NCBI RefSeq assembly: GCF_000225505.1
Contig: NZ_BACI01000099.1
Span: 62,001-126,000 of the forward strand
DNA length: 64,000 bases
DNA from: Gordonia alkanivorans NBRC 16433
GTDB lineage: Bacteria; Actinomycetota; Actinomycetes; Mycobacteriales; Mycobacteriaceae
Direction: 5' to 3'
How positions within the stretch are numbered: position 1 is the first letter of the stretch; each line of letters opens with the position of its first letter. Below the pieces are notes generated by a model that worked only from the letters and a program-made list of their open reading frames with translations, made no database searches and had not been told where the DNA came from. Shown here piece after piece: positions 1 through 8,792 of this stretch. Position numbers and translations under genes: made by a program.

Positions 1-1638
1 CATGCCGAGGTTCTTGCCCGGCAGCCATTCGAGGTTGCCGTGCTTTCCGACGTGCACGATCGCGTCCGCACCGAAACCGGCCTGCCCCGTTGCGTGTCGG
101 GCGGCGATCCACCGGTAGGACGCCAGATAGTGATGCGACGGCGGCAGGTCGGGGTCGTGGTAGATCGCCACCGGGTTCTCGCCGAACCCGCGCGGCGGCT
201 GCACCATGATCGCGATGTTGCCGAAAGTCAGTGCAGCGATGACGATGTCGCCGTCGGGATTGTTCGACCGGTCGACGAACAGCTCGCCGGGTGCCTCGCC
301 CCAGTGTTCGACGACGCCGTTGCGCAGTTCTTCCGGCAGCGTCTCGAACCAGTCGCGGTACTCCGCGGCGGGCAGGCGGATCGGGTTGGCGGCGAGGGTT
401 TCCTCGGTCAGCCAATCCGGGTCCTGACCGCCCGTCGCGATGATCTCGTGGATCAGCGCATCCGAATCGTCTTCTGCCAAACCGGGTATCGCACCGGGAC
501 CGGATTCCGGTCCGATGTCGTAACCGGCCGCGCGCAGGGCCGAGAGCAGACGCAGCAGACTCCGAGGGGTGTCGAGGCCGACGGCGTTGCCGATGCGGGC
601 GTGCTTCGTGGGATACGCCGACAGCATGACGGCGATGCGCTTGTCGGCGGCCGGAGTTCGGCGCAGCTGTGCATGCGACACCGCGATGCCCGCCACGCGG
701 GCGCAGCGCTCGGGATCCGGCCGATACCAGGGAAGGCCGTCGTCGTCGAATTCCTTGAAGGAGAACGGGACGGTGATGATCCGGCCGTCGAACTCCGGCA
801 CCGCCACCTGCGTTGCGACATCGAGCGGTGAGAGACCGTCGTCGCTCGCCTCCCAGTCCGCCCGGGAACCCGTGAGGCACAGGCCCTGCAGGATCGGGAT
901 GTCGAGTGCGGCAAGCCGTTCGATGTTCCACGCCTCGTCGTCGCCGCCGGCCGATGCGGTCGCCGGGGTCGCGCCGCCGGCCGCCAGGACCGTGACCACG
1001 AGAGCGTCGACCGTGCCGAGCAGCTCGATCAGGTCGTCGGGAGCGGTACGCAGGGACGCACAGAAGATCGGCAGCGCCCGGGCGCCTCGCTCCTCGATGG
1101 CGCTGCAGAGCGCGTCGATGTAGCGGGTGTTCCCGGCGAGGTGCTGGGCGCGGTAATAGAGCACCGCGATGGTCGGTGCATCGGAATTCTCCCGCTGCGC
1201 GCGCTCCAGGATTCCCCACGCCGGGGTCTGCTGCGGCGGCTCGAAGCCGTATCCGGTGAACAGCACGGTGTCGGAGAGGAAATGATGCAGGTTGACGATG
1301 TTCGCGACGCCGCCGGCGGCGAGGTAGTCGTGGGCCTGGGCGGCCACACCGGCCGGCACCGTCGAATGGGCCATCAGGTCCGGGTCCGGTTGCTGCTCGC
1401 CGGAACACACCACCAGCGGTTTGCCGGTCGCCTCGACCGCGGCGAGTCCCTCTTCCCAGGCACGCGTTCCACCGAGGATGCGGACGACGATCAGGTCGGC
1501 GTCGGCGGCCAGTGCCGGGATCTCGTCGATGAGCAGTCGTGCGGGATTCGCGCCGCGGAACCCCACTTCCGGGTTCGCCTCGCCGGCGGCCGCCGCGGTC
1601 AGCAGATCGGTGTCCGAGGTCGAGAACAGCAGGATCAT
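1..1638 (-). CDS. cobN: Cobaltochelatase subunit CobN (N-terminal 546 codons; continues beyond window)
   Basis: Large subunit of the ATP-dependent cobaltochelatase, which inserts cobalt into hydrogenobyrinate a,c-diamide in aerobic cobalamin synthesis. The frame is open from the ATG at 1638 to the window edge, so only about the first 45% of a protein usually near 1200 residues is present. The visible end carries the family segment HVGKHGNLEWLPGK. The start is fixed by a strong ribosome site (GGCGAGGAGAC) just upstream and by the peptide MILLFSTSDTDLL. The gene is divergent from cobG, and its leader contains a cobalamin riboswitch, so it is probably shut down when B12 is abundant. Confidence 0.95.
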   Translation of the reverse strand, partial: MILLFSTSDTDLLTAAAAGEANPEVGFRGANPARLLIDEIPALAADADLIVVRILGGTRAWEEGLAAVEATGKPLVVCSGEQQPDPDLMAHSTVPAGVAAQAHDYLAAGGVANIVNLHHFLSDTVLFTGYGFEPPQQTPAWGILERAQRENSDAPTIAVLYYRAQHLAGNTRYIDALCSAIEERGARALPIFCASLRTAPDDLIELLGTVDALVVTVLAAGGATPATASAGGDDEAWNIERLAALDIPILQGLCLTGSRADWEASDDGLSPLDVATQVAVPEFDGRIITVPFSFKEFDDDGLPWYRPDPERCARVAGIAVSHAQLRRTPAADKRIAVMLSAYPTKHARIGNAVGLDTPRSLLRLLSALRAAGYDIGPESGPGAIPGLAEDDSDALIHEIIATGGQDPDWLTEETLAANPIRLPAAEYRDWFETLPEELRNGVVEHWGEAPGELFVDRSNNPDGDIVIAALTFGNIAIMVQPPRGFGENPVAIYHDPDLPPSHHYLASYRWIAARHATGQAGFGADAIVHVGKHGNLEWLPGKNLGM

Positions 1639-1684
1639 CGTGTCTCCTCGCCGGGTTGTCGCGCCCGGAGTGTCGGGTGTGTGC

Positions 1685-1795
1685 GAGGGACTGGTCTGGC
1701 TGGGGCACCGGCGTCTACCGGGACCCTTCACAGTGGCGCGACCGCGCCGGAATCTCACCGGCTTCAGCCCGCTCGCGGTTGGGTCTCAGCCTACG
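1685..1795 (-). promoter_or_regulatory. Cobalamin riboswitch in the cobN leader
   Basis: Read on the minus strand the leader has the conserved blocks in order: a GAAGCCGGTGAGATTCCGG element (about 1747-1765), a GC-rich hairpin, the core GCCACTGTGA (about 1728-1737), and a B12-box-like CCAGCCAGACC (1693-1703). These match the adenosylcobalamin-riboswitch family. The cobN ribosome site lies about 45 nt downstream, compatible with translational or terminator control. Boundaries are approximate because no covariance model was run. Confidence 0.85.
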
Positions 1796-1831
1796 GCGAC
1801 CGGTCGGCGGAGTCGTCACCTGGTCCGGTCG

Positions 1832-1837
1832 TAGGCT
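1832..1837 (+). promoter_or_regulatory. Leaderless-type -10 element of cobG
   Basis: TAGGCT lies 6 nt before the cobG ATG at 1844, and no Shine-Dalgarno sequence is seen. This is the spacing expected if the transcript begins at the start codon. Confidence 0.5.
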
Positions 1838-1843
1838 GGTGGG

Positions 1844-3025
1844 ATGACTGAAGCGGCTGAACCCGCTCCCGGCACGGCGATCCGGGAATCCGCGGATCGT
1901 TGCCCCGGCGTGTTCAGCACGCACGAGGCGCAGGACGGCGCACTGGCCCGGATCCGGCTTCCCGGAGGCCGGATCCGCGCTGATCAGCTCACCACCCTCG
2001 CCCAGGCTGCGGCTGCTCACGCCGACGGCTTCCTCGAGCTCACCGCGCGCGGGAACCTGCAGCTGCGCGGGATCGCCGACGTCGAGGCCGTGGCCGACGC
2101 CGTGGTGAGCGCCGGCCTCGCGCCCAGCTCGTCGCACGACAAGGTCCGGAACATCGAGGTCAGCCCGCTGACCGGCCGCATCGGCGGTGTCATCGACGCA
2201 GGTCCGCTGACAGCGGCACTCGACGACGCGCTGCGCGCCGATCCCGCGGCCACCTCGATCTCGGGACGCTTCCTGTTCGGGGTCGACGACGGTCGCGGCG
2301 ACATCCGGCGCCGAGGCGCCGACGCGTGTGCCGTGGCGCGCTCGGCCGAACCTGTGGTCGCCGACATCCTGGTCGGCGGCGTCGCGGTCGGATCGGTCGG
2401 AGGGGTGCCCGGGATCGTCGAGGCACTCATCTCGGTGGCCGCCGGTCTGAACGCGGTGGCGCCCGGCGCCTGGCGCGTCCGCGATCTCGGCGCCGAGGAC
2501 CGCCACCGCCTGGAGCGGCTCGTCGCCGAGAACCTGGCCCCCACCGTCGAATCCGACGAAGACGACGTAGCGGCCCCGGTGGAGCCGATCGTGGGCTGGT
2601 TCGACCAGGACGACGGATCGGTGCTGCTCGGCTCGGTCGTCGAACTCGGCCGCCTGCCCGCGCGCCTCGCCGAGTTCATCGGCGCGGTGGAGTCGCCGGT
2701 GGTCTTCACCCCGGACCGGGAGATCCTGATCTGTGACCTCGGTGAAGGCGTTGCCGAGACCGTGGTGCGGGTGCTCGCACCGATGGGCCTGATCTTCGAC
2801 GCGAACTCGCCGTGGGCACGGCTCAGCTGTTGTGTGGGCGCCCCGGGCTGCGGATCGGCCAACGCCCCGGTGCGCGAGGACCTGCTCGCCCATGTCGAGG
2901 CCGGCCTCCCGGTAGGCGATCGCGAACACTGGGTGGGGTGCGAGCGTCGCTGCGGCTCCCCCGCCGGTACACACCTGTCGGTGCAGGCCACGCCCGACGG
3001 CGGGTACGACCGGCGTCGCCGCTAG
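1844..3025 (+). CDS. cobG: Precorrin-3B synthase CobG
   Basis: Oxygen-dependent enzyme converting precorrin-3A to precorrin-3B, which marks the aerobic B12 pathway. The 393-residue protein has the nitrite/sulfite reductase-like fold; two half-domains are recognisable by their LTARGNLQLRG and later ferredoxin-like segments. Cys330 (x5) Cys336 and Cys366 (x3) Cys370 form the usual 4Fe-4S/siroheme-type cluster pattern. ATG 1844 is chosen because a -10 hexamer sits 6 nt upstream. The gene is followed by cobH after 13 nt and forms the first gene of a cobG-cobH-cobIJ unit, divergent from cobN. Confidence 0.93.
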   Translation: MTEAAEPAPGTAIRESADRCPGVFSTHEAQDGALARIRLPGGRIRADQLTTLAQAAAAHADGFLELTARGNLQLRGIADVEAVADAVVSAGLAPSSSHDKVRNIEVSPLTGRIGGVIDAGPLTAALDDALRADPAATSISGRFLFGVDDGRGDIRRRGADACAVARSAEPVVADILVGGVAVGSVGGVPGIVEALISVAAGLNAVAPGAWRVRDLGAEDRHRLERLVAENLAPTVESDEDDVAAPVEPIVGWFDQDDGSVLLGSVVELGRLPARLAEFIGAVESPVVFTPDREILICDLGEGVAETVVRVLAPMGLIFDANSPWARLSCCVGAPGCGSANAPVREDLLAHVEAGLPVGDREHWVGCERRCGSPAGTHLSVQATPDGGYDRRRR

Positions 3026-3038
3026 GCTCGTGCGCATC

Positions 3039-3662
3039 ATGACCGAGTACCTGCGCGACGGCGCCGCGATCTACCGCCAGTCCTTTGCGACGATTCGGGC
3101 CGAGTCGGACTTGTCCGCCTTCGGCTCCGACGTGTCGACCGTGGTCGTCCGGATGATCCACGCCTGCGGACAGACCGATCTCACACGCGACGTCATCGCG
3201 ACACCCGGCGTCGTACGCGCGGCCCGCGGGGCACTCGAGGCCGGAGCACCGATCCTCTGCGACGCGTCGATGGTGGCGTCCGGCATCACCCGCAAGCGTC
3301 TGCCCGCCGACAACGAGGTGCTGTGCCATCTCTCCGAACCGGGTCTCCCCGCTCTGGCCGAGGAGATGGGCACCACGAGAACCGCTGCTGCCCTGCAGTT
3401 CTGGTTGCCACGCCTCGAGGGCGCGGTCGTCGCGATCGGCAATGCCCCGACCGCGTTGTTCGCCCTGCTCGACATGATCGACGAGGGCGCACCCCGCCCG
3501 GCCGCGATCGTCGGCGCGCCCGTCGGTTTCGTCGGCGCCGCGGAGTCGTGCGAGGCCCTCGCTGCCCGCACCGATCTCGAGTTCATCACCGTCACCGGTC
3601 GTCGTGGTGGGTCGGCGATCACCGCCGCCGCCGTCAACGCGCTCGCCACCCCTCAGGAGTGA
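3039..3662 (+). CDS. cobH: Precorrin-8X methylmutase CobH
   Basis: Moves the C-11 methyl group of precorrin-8X to C-12, giving hydrogenobyrinate. The protein is about 207 residues, normal for the family, with the typical stretches DASMVASGITRKRLP and AIGNAPTALF and the C-terminal GRRGGSAITAAAVNA. A GTG at 3030 is also in frame, but the ATG at 3039 gives the MTEYLRD beginning seen in relatives. The next gene, cobIJ, starts 2 nt after the stop and its ribosome site (AGGAG) lies inside the cobH end, so the two are translationally coupled. Confidence 0.93.
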   Translation: MTEYLRDGAAIYRQSFATIRAESDLSAFGSDVSTVVVRMIHACGQTDLTRDVIATPGVVRAARGALEAGAPILCDASMVASGITRKRLPADNEVLCHLSEPGLPALAEEMGTTRTAAALQFWLPRLEGAVVAIGNAPTALFALLDMIDEGAPRPAAIVGAPVGFVGAAESCEALAARTDLEFITVTGRRGGSAITAAAVNALATPQE

Positions 3663-3664
3663 AT

Positions 3665-5242
3665 GTGCCTGCAGTCAACGATGATCAGCGGCCCGGCAAG
3701 CTCTGGGGAATCGGCCTCGGGCCCGGCGACAGCGAACTGATGACGGTCAAGGCCGCGCGGGTGATCAGCACCGCCGACGTGGTCGCGTATCACTGTGCGC
3801 GCCACGGCAACAGCATCGCGCGGTCGGTCGCCGAACCCTATCTGCGCGAAGACCAGACCGAAGAGCGTCTCATGTACCCGGTCACCACCGAGACCACCGA
3901 CCATCCCGGCGGGTATCAGGGTGCACTCGACGACTTCTACGCCGAGAGCGCGGAACGGCTCGCCGTCCACCTGCGCGCGGGCCGGGACGTCGTCCTTCTC
4001 GCCGAGGGGGATCCGCTCTTCTACAGCTCCTACATGCACATGCACAAGCGGCTGTCCCCGCACTTCGATGCGGAGATCGTGCCGGGTGTGACGTCGGTGA
4101 GCGCGGCGTCGGCGGCCACCGGTGTTCCGCTGGTGGAGGGCGACGAGACCTTGACGGTCGTCCCGGGTACGGCATCGACGGAAGAGCTGCTGTTCCGCTT
4201 CCGTTCGGCCGACGCCATCGTGGTGATGAAACTGGGCCGCACCTTCGAACGGGTGCGGGAGGCGTTGCGCGAGGCCGGCCGCCTCGACGAGGCCTTCTAC
4301 GTCGAACGGGCGTCGACCACCGTCGAGCGTGTGCTGCCGGCGGCGGAGGTGAATCCGGCTGAGGTGCCGTACTTCTCGATCCTCGTGGTTCCCGGCCGAC
4401 GGAACAACCCGCGCTTCGAGCCGGAACCGGTACCGGGCGAGCTGGTGGTCGTCGGTCTCGGACCGGGTCACGACAGCTGGACGACACCCGAAGTCCGCGC
4501 GGAACTCGCCACCGCGACCGACCTCGTCGGGTACACAACCTACCTCAAGCGGGTGACCCCGAGACCGGGCCAGCGCGTCCATGCGAGCGACAACCGGGTC
4601 GAGTCCGAGCGTGCCGAGTTCGCTCTCGATCTCGCCCGACGCGGAGCGCGCGTGGCGGTCGTGTCGTCGGGCGATCCGGGCGTATTCGCGATGGCGGCCG
4701 CGGTGACCGAGGTGGCCGCCGAACCGCAGTGGCATGACGTTCGGGTGCGCGTGGTTCCGGGGATCACTGCGGCGACCGCCGTCGCGGCGGCCGTCGGTGC
4801 GCCGCTCGGTCACGACTTCGCGGTGATCTCGCTGTCCGACCGGCTCAAGCCGTGGTCGGTGATCGAGCGCCGCATCCGTGCCGCCTTGGCCGCCGACCTG
4901 GTCATCGCGATCTACAATCCGGGTTCGGCCAGCCGGTCGTGGCAGGTCGGGGCCCTCAAACACACGCTGCTGCAGACGGTCTCATCCGACCGGGTCGTCG
5001 TCCTCGGTCGCGATGTGGGCGGTCCGGAGCAGTCACTGACCACGACGACCGTGGCCGGCCTCGACCCCGAAGTGGTCGACATGCGCACGTTGCTCATCAT
5101 CGGTTCGTCGGCGACCCGAGCGGTGTCCCGCGCCGGGGGTCCGCTGGTGTTCACCCCGCGCCGGCACACTCCCACCGAGGAACCGGAACAGGTCTCAGCC
5201 GAGCAGCCGCTCGAGCCAAGCCTGGGCGGCAGCAACCTCTGA
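3665..5242 (+). CDS. cobIJ: Fused precorrin-2 C20-methyltransferase / precorrin-3B C17-methyltransferase CobIJ
   Basis: Bifunctional SAM-dependent enzyme. The N-terminal half (about 10-240) is CobI, with the SAM-site segment GIGLGPGDSELMTV. The C-terminal half (about 260-500) is CobJ, starting at VVGLGPGHDSWTTPEV and containing SSGDPGVFAMA and IYNPGSASRSWQ. The fusion is the arrangement known from mycobacteria. The GTG at 3665 is chosen because it directly follows cobH and has AGGAG 5 nt upstream; a longer open frame to 3323 overlaps cobH and is not real. The last 48 bases overlap the 3' end of cobK on the other strand. Confidence 0.93.
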   Translation: MPAVNDDQRPGKLWGIGLGPGDSELMTVKAARVISTADVVAYHCARHGNSIARSVAEPYLREDQTEERLMYPVTTETTDHPGGYQGALDDFYAESAERLAVHLRAGRDVVLLAEGDPLFYSSYMHMHKRLSPHFDAEIVPGVTSVSAASAATGVPLVEGDETLTVVPGTASTEELLFRFRSADAIVVMKLGRTFERVREALREAGRLDEAFYVERASTTVERVLPAAEVNPAEVPYFSILVVPGRRNNPRFEPEPVPGELVVVGLGPGHDSWTTPEVRAELATATDLVGYTTYLKRVTPRPGQRVHASDNRVESERAEFALDLARRGARVAVVSSGDPGVFAMAAAVTEVAAEPQWHDVRVRVVPGITAATAVAAAVGAPLGHDFAVISLSDRLKPWSVIERRIRAALAADLVIAIYNPGSASRSWQVGALKHTLLQTVSSDRVVVLGRDVGGPEQSLTTTTVAGLDPEVVDMRTLLIIGSSATRAVSRAGGPLVFTPRRHTPTEEPEQVSAEQPLEPSLGGSNL

Positions 5243-5938
5243 CACCGCCGGGACGTCGGGCTCGATCGGACGGTCGACGACGATCACGTCGATCCCCATC
5301 GTCGCGGCGGCGTCGAGTTTCGCCTTCGTCAGCGATCCCCCGCTGTTCTTGGTGACCAGCAGGTCGATCCGATTCTCGCGCAGGAGTGCAAGCTCGGAGT
5401 CGTAGTCGTAGGGCCCGCGTGACCGCAGAATTTCGTGGTGCGCAGGGAGTTCCGCGGTCGGCGGATCGACGACCCGGATCAGGAACCAGACGTCGTCGAT
5501 GCCGGCGAACTCGCCGACGTCCTGGCGACCCGTGGTCAGCAACACCCGGTTGCCGCGGTGCCGTACCTCGTCGGCAGCGGTGGCGAGATCCGGTACGCGG
5601 ATCCAGCGGTCGGCGTCGGACGGGACCCAGGGTTCACGACGCAGCCGGAGCAGCGGCACCCCCGCTTCCGACGCGGCCTGCGCCGCGTTCCGGGTGATGG
5701 TCGCCGCAAACGGATGCGTGGCGTCGATGACGGCCTGAATCCGGTTGCTGAGCAGCCACTCCCGCAGGCCGTCGACTCCTCCGAAGCCGCCGATGCGGAC
5801 CGGGCCCACCGGGAGGCGCGGATTGTCCACGCGGCCCGCGAGTGAACTGATGACCGACCTCCCGGTCTCGGTCAGGGACGCCGCCAGTGCTCGTGCCTCC
5901 CCGGTGCCGCCGAGGATGAGGATCTGTTCATCGGTCAT
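5195..5938 (-). CDS. cobK: Precorrin-6A reductase CobK
   Basis: NADPH-dependent reduction of the precorrin-6A macrocycle to precorrin-6B. The 247-residue protein begins MTDEQILILGGTGEA, a nucleotide-binding glycine motif, and has the family features DATHPFAATIT and TKNSGG. The ATG at 5938 overlaps the cobM stop by 4 nt, which decides the start over a longer in-frame extension. It is the last gene of the coupled unit SDR-cobL-cobM-cobK. Its end overlaps the end of cobIJ by 48 bp in antisense. Confidence 0.92.
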   Translation of the reverse strand: MTDEQILILGGTGEARALAASLTETGRSVISSLAGRVDNPRLPVGPVRIGGFGGVDGLREWLLSNRIQAVIDATHPFAATITRNAAQAASEAGVPLLRLRREPWVPSDADRWIRVPDLATAADEVRHRGNRVLLTTGRQDVGEFAGIDDVWFLIRVVDPPTAELPAHHEILRSRGPYDYDSELALLRENRIDLLVTKNSGGSLTKAKLDAAATMGIDVIVVDRPIEPDVPAVSEVAAAQAWLERLLG

Positions 5939-6708
5939 GGGTGCGGTGTCTCGCGGAGTTTCGTCATTCGCGCGTGGGAGTACAGGTAACTGTCGGTGAC
6001 CTCGGGATCCGTCATGGCGTCGAGCACGCGACCGACGAAGATGATCGCGGTCTTGCGGATGTCGGCGGCGTCCAGGGTCTCCGGTAGACGGCTCAGTGCA
6101 CAGCGCACCACCTGCTGGTTCGGTCGGCTCGCGAAAGCGACGGTCGCCGTGGGACATTCCGATCCGTAGTGCGGTGCGAGCGCCTCGACGATCTGTCCGG
6201 CACGGTGTGCGGCGAGATGGAGGGCGAGTGTCACACCGGTTGCGGCGAGGTTCGCCAGGTCCTCGCCGTGGGGCATGTCGGTCGACAGCGTCGACACCCG
6301 AGTGATGAGCAGGCTCTGCCCCACTCCGGGGACGGTGAGTTCGGTGTCGAGAGCAGCGGCCGCGGCGGCGAACGCGGGTACCCCGGGCACGATCTCGTAC
6401 GGAATGCCCCGTGCACGCAGTTCGCGTTGCTGCTCTGCCAATGCCGAGTAGATCGAGAGGTCACCGGAGTGGAGACGGGCGACGTCGTGTCCGCGTTCGT
6501 GGGCGGCGACGATGTGATCGACGATGTCGGGCAACGGCATTCGCGCCGTGTCGACGAGGACGGCGTCGTCGGGGCACAACTCGAGCATGTCGCCGGGTAC
6601 CAGTGACCCGGCATACAGGCAGGTGCGGCACTCCCCCAGCAGCCGAGCGCCACGCAGCGTGATCAGGTCGGGAGCGCCGGGCCCGGCGCCGATGAAATAG
6701 ACGGTCAT
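5935..6708 (-). CDS. cobM: Precorrin-4 C11-methyltransferase CobM
   Basis: SAM-dependent methylation of precorrin-4 at C-11. The 257-residue protein has the tetrapyrrole methylase signature MTVYFIGAGPGAPDLITLRG at its start, then LHSGDLSIYSA and EIVPGVPAFAAAAA. The start at 6708 overlaps the cobL stop by 4 nt, and its own stop overlaps the cobK start by 4 nt, so all three are co-translated. A longer open frame extends upstream through cobL but is a shadow. Confidence 0.94.
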   Translation of the reverse strand: MTVYFIGAGPGAPDLITLRGARLLGECRTCLYAGSLVPGDMLELCPDDAVLVDTARMPLPDIVDHIVAAHERGHDVARLHSGDLSIYSALAEQQRELRARGIPYEIVPGVPAFAAAAAALDTELTVPGVGQSLLITRVSTLSTDMPHGEDLANLAATGVTLALHLAAHRAGQIVEALAPHYGSECPTATVAFASRPNQQVVRCALSRLPETLDAADIRKTAIIFVGRVLDAMTDPEVTDSYLYSHARMTKLRETPHP

Positions 6709-7964
6709 GTCGTCGATCCCGCCTTGTCTGCTGTGTCGTCTCTGGTTGCGGCCCACTGGACGATCGGCAGCGCGGGCCGCCAGGTGCTCATCGTCCCCAG
6801 GGGTGCGACTGTTTCCACGGACAGGCGCCGAAGGGTGCCGCCGCGTTCCGCATGCCAGCGGACCAGGATCTCCTGGTTCTCCACGGTGACGGCGTTGACG
6901 ACGATCCGTCCGGACGGTCGCAGTGCGTTCCACGCGGAGGTGAGGACCTTCTCGTCGAGGCCGCCGCCGATGAACACCGCGTCGGGAGGCGGTGCGTCGG
7001 AAAGGGCTTCGGGTGCGGCGCCGCGCAGCGTCAGGCGATGACCGACGCCGTGCCGGCGAGCGTTGGCGGTGAGCCGCTCCGCCCGGTCCGCGTTCTGCTC
7101 GAAGGCGACCGCCCGTCCCCGGTCGTCGGCGCGCAACCATTCGATGGCCACACTTCCGGATCCTGAGCCGATGTCCCAGAGGAGCTGCGCCCCGGCCGGT
7201 TCGAGAGCGGCGACAGTGATCGCGCGGATCGTGGACTTGGTGATCTGGCCGTCGTGGTCGTAGGTGTCGTCGTCGCGGCCGGGCATCCGGCTGCGACGTG
7301 GTCCGACGCAGTCGACGGCCACGATGTTGAGCGGGTCCACGGGTGAAGGTGCCCAGGATTCCGCGGTCGAGGAACGGATGCGCTCGTCCGGTCCACCGAG
7401 CTGTTCGAGGACAGTCATCGACGAATCGCCGAATCCGTTCTGCGAGAGCAGTTCTGCCACGGAAGCGGGTGTCATCTCGTTCCGACTGAGAACGAGGAGA
7501 CGTCCGCCGCCGGTGACCTCGGTGAGGACCACCTCGGGGTCGGCGGTGACGGCACTGACGATCCTGGTCGTCGCAAGGTCCCAGCCGAGACGCGCGCACG
7601 CCAGACTCGCGCTGGACACCGTGGGGACGACCCGCACTTGATCGGGCCCGACCCGCGCGACGATGCTGGCGCCGACGCCGTGGAACATCGGATCGCCGCT
7701 GGCGAGGATGTGTACACGGCCGGTGGCGTTCTCGAGGACTTCGGCGAGATGCGACGACATCGGCGAGCGCCACACCTCACGCGTGCCGGTGAGCTCGTGC
7801 CCGGCGTCGTCGAGGAGTGCGAGTTGCCTTCTCGCCCCGTAGATCACGTGGGCACCACGCAGTTCGTCGCGTGCGGCGTCGCCGAGACCGCGCCAACCAT
7901 CGGCGCCGATGCCGACGACCACGAAGCGCGGCGGAACACCCGAATTCGACGGTGTGGAACTCAT
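6705..7964 (-). CDS. cobL: Precorrin-6Y C5,15-methyltransferase (decarboxylating) CobL
   Basis: Methylates C-5 and C-15 of precorrin-6B and removes the acetate carboxyl at C-12. The 419-residue protein has an N-terminal tetrapyrrole methylase half (CbiE-like, FVVVGIGADGWRGL, ILASGDPMFHGVG) and a C-terminal Rossmann methyltransferase half (CbiT-like, LLWDIGSGSGSVAIEWLRA). The ATG at 7964 overlaps the stop of the upstream SDR gene by 4 nt and is preferred over a start at 8042 inside that gene. Confidence 0.94.
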   Translation of the reverse strand: MSSTPSNSGVPPRFVVVGIGADGWRGLGDAARDELRGAHVIYGARRQLALLDDAGHELTGTREVWRSPMSSHLAEVLENATGRVHILASGDPMFHGVGASIVARVGPDQVRVVPTVSSASLACARLGWDLATTRIVSAVTADPEVVLTEVTGGGRLLVLSRNEMTPASVAELLSQNGFGDSSMTVLEQLGGPDERIRSSTAESWAPSPVDPLNIVAVDCVGPRRSRMPGRDDDTYDHDGQITKSTIRAITVAALEPAGAQLLWDIGSGSGSVAIEWLRADDRGRAVAFEQNADRAERLTANARRHGVGHRLTLRGAAPEALSDAPPPDAVFIGGGLDEKVLTSAWNALRPSGRIVVNAVTVENQEILVRWHAERGGTLRRLSVETVAPLGTMSTWRPALPIVQWAATRDDTADKAGSTT

Positions 7965-8728
7965 CGGGGCAGTCTCCGCCACACCGCGCGAGGGAGCAGA
8001 CGCATGCCGAAGAACATCGGGCGCAACACCGACGGGATCCAAACCTCACCACGCCCCTTGCGATACGCGCGGGCGACGGCATCGGCGACCTGGTCCGGAG
8101 TCTTCGAGAACGGTGCGGGTTTCACCCCGGACTCCATCAGTTCCTTGGTCATCGCGCCGATCACGAAACCGGGTCGGGCGAGGAGCAGCCGGACGCCGGT
8201 GCCGTGCAGCGAATCCGCCATACCGCTGGCGAAGCCGTCGAGCCCGGCCTTGGTGGAGCCGTAGACGAAGTTGGCCCGGCGCACGCGGATCCCTGCGACC
8301 GAGGAGAAGACAATCATCGTGCCGGACCCCTGTGCGCGCAGGGCGGCGGCAAGCGGTATCAGCACACTGACCTGGGCGTAGTAGTCCGTGTGCGCGATCT
8401 GCAGGGCATGCGCGACATCGGCTTCCGCGCGCGTCTGGTCACCGAGGATCCCGAACGCGACGATCGCGATACCGATCGGGCCGAAGTCGTCGAGCAGGGA
8501 CGCGATCAGCCCGGGGTGGGTGTCGGTGTCGTCGGCATCGAAGCCGACGGTGTGTACGGCGGTCGCGCCCGCCTCGAGAAGCAGTGCGGTCTGATCGGCG
8601 AGGTCGTCGGGCCGACGGGCCGCGAGGACCACCGTCCGCCCGTCGGCCAAACGCTGAGCGGTGGCCACACCGATCTCACTGCGGCCGCCGAACAGGACCA
8701 GCGAACCCGCAGATGTCTCAGACGCCAT
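7961..8728 (-). CDS. Short-chain dehydrogenase/reductase (DprE2-like, Rv2073c type)
   Basis: A 255-residue SDR with an N-terminal dinucleotide site (LVLFGGRSEIGVATAQRLA), a catalytic Ser (IVFSSVAGIRV) and YxxxK (FVYGSTKAG). The C-terminal tail RMRLLPRAVWRRLPR-like basic stretch resembles decaprenylphosphoryl-2-keto-ribose reductases, so it may act at the membrane. Its substrate is not known from sequence. It overlaps cobL by 4 nt and therefore heads the cobL-cobM-cobK unit; the same neighbour pair exists in M. tuberculosis (Rv2073c-Rv2072c). That hints at, but does not prove, a link with corrinoid metabolism. Confidence 0.8.
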   Translation of the reverse strand: MASETSAGSLVLFGGRSEIGVATAQRLADGRTVVLAARRPDDLADQTALLLEAGATAVHTVGFDADDTDTHPGLIASLLDDFGPIGIAIVAFGILGDQTRAEADVAHALQIAHTDYYAQVSVLIPLAAALRAQGSGTMIVFSSVAGIRVRRANFVYGSTKAGLDGFASGMADSLHGTGVRLLLARPGFVIGAMTKELMESGVKPAPFSKTPDQVADAVARAYRKGRGEVWIPSVLRPMFFGMRLLPRAVWRRLPR

Positions 8729-8779
8729 GCACAGCAGTATCGCACCAGCCCCGACACGTCGAAGTCACCCCACCGGCGC

Positions 8780-8785
8780 TAGCGT
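8780..8785 (+). promoter_or_regulatory. Leaderless-type -10 element of the FDOR gene
   Basis: TAGCGT lies 7 nt before the ATG at 8793, without a ribosome site. Confidence 0.45.
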
Positions 8786-8792
8786 GGCAGAC

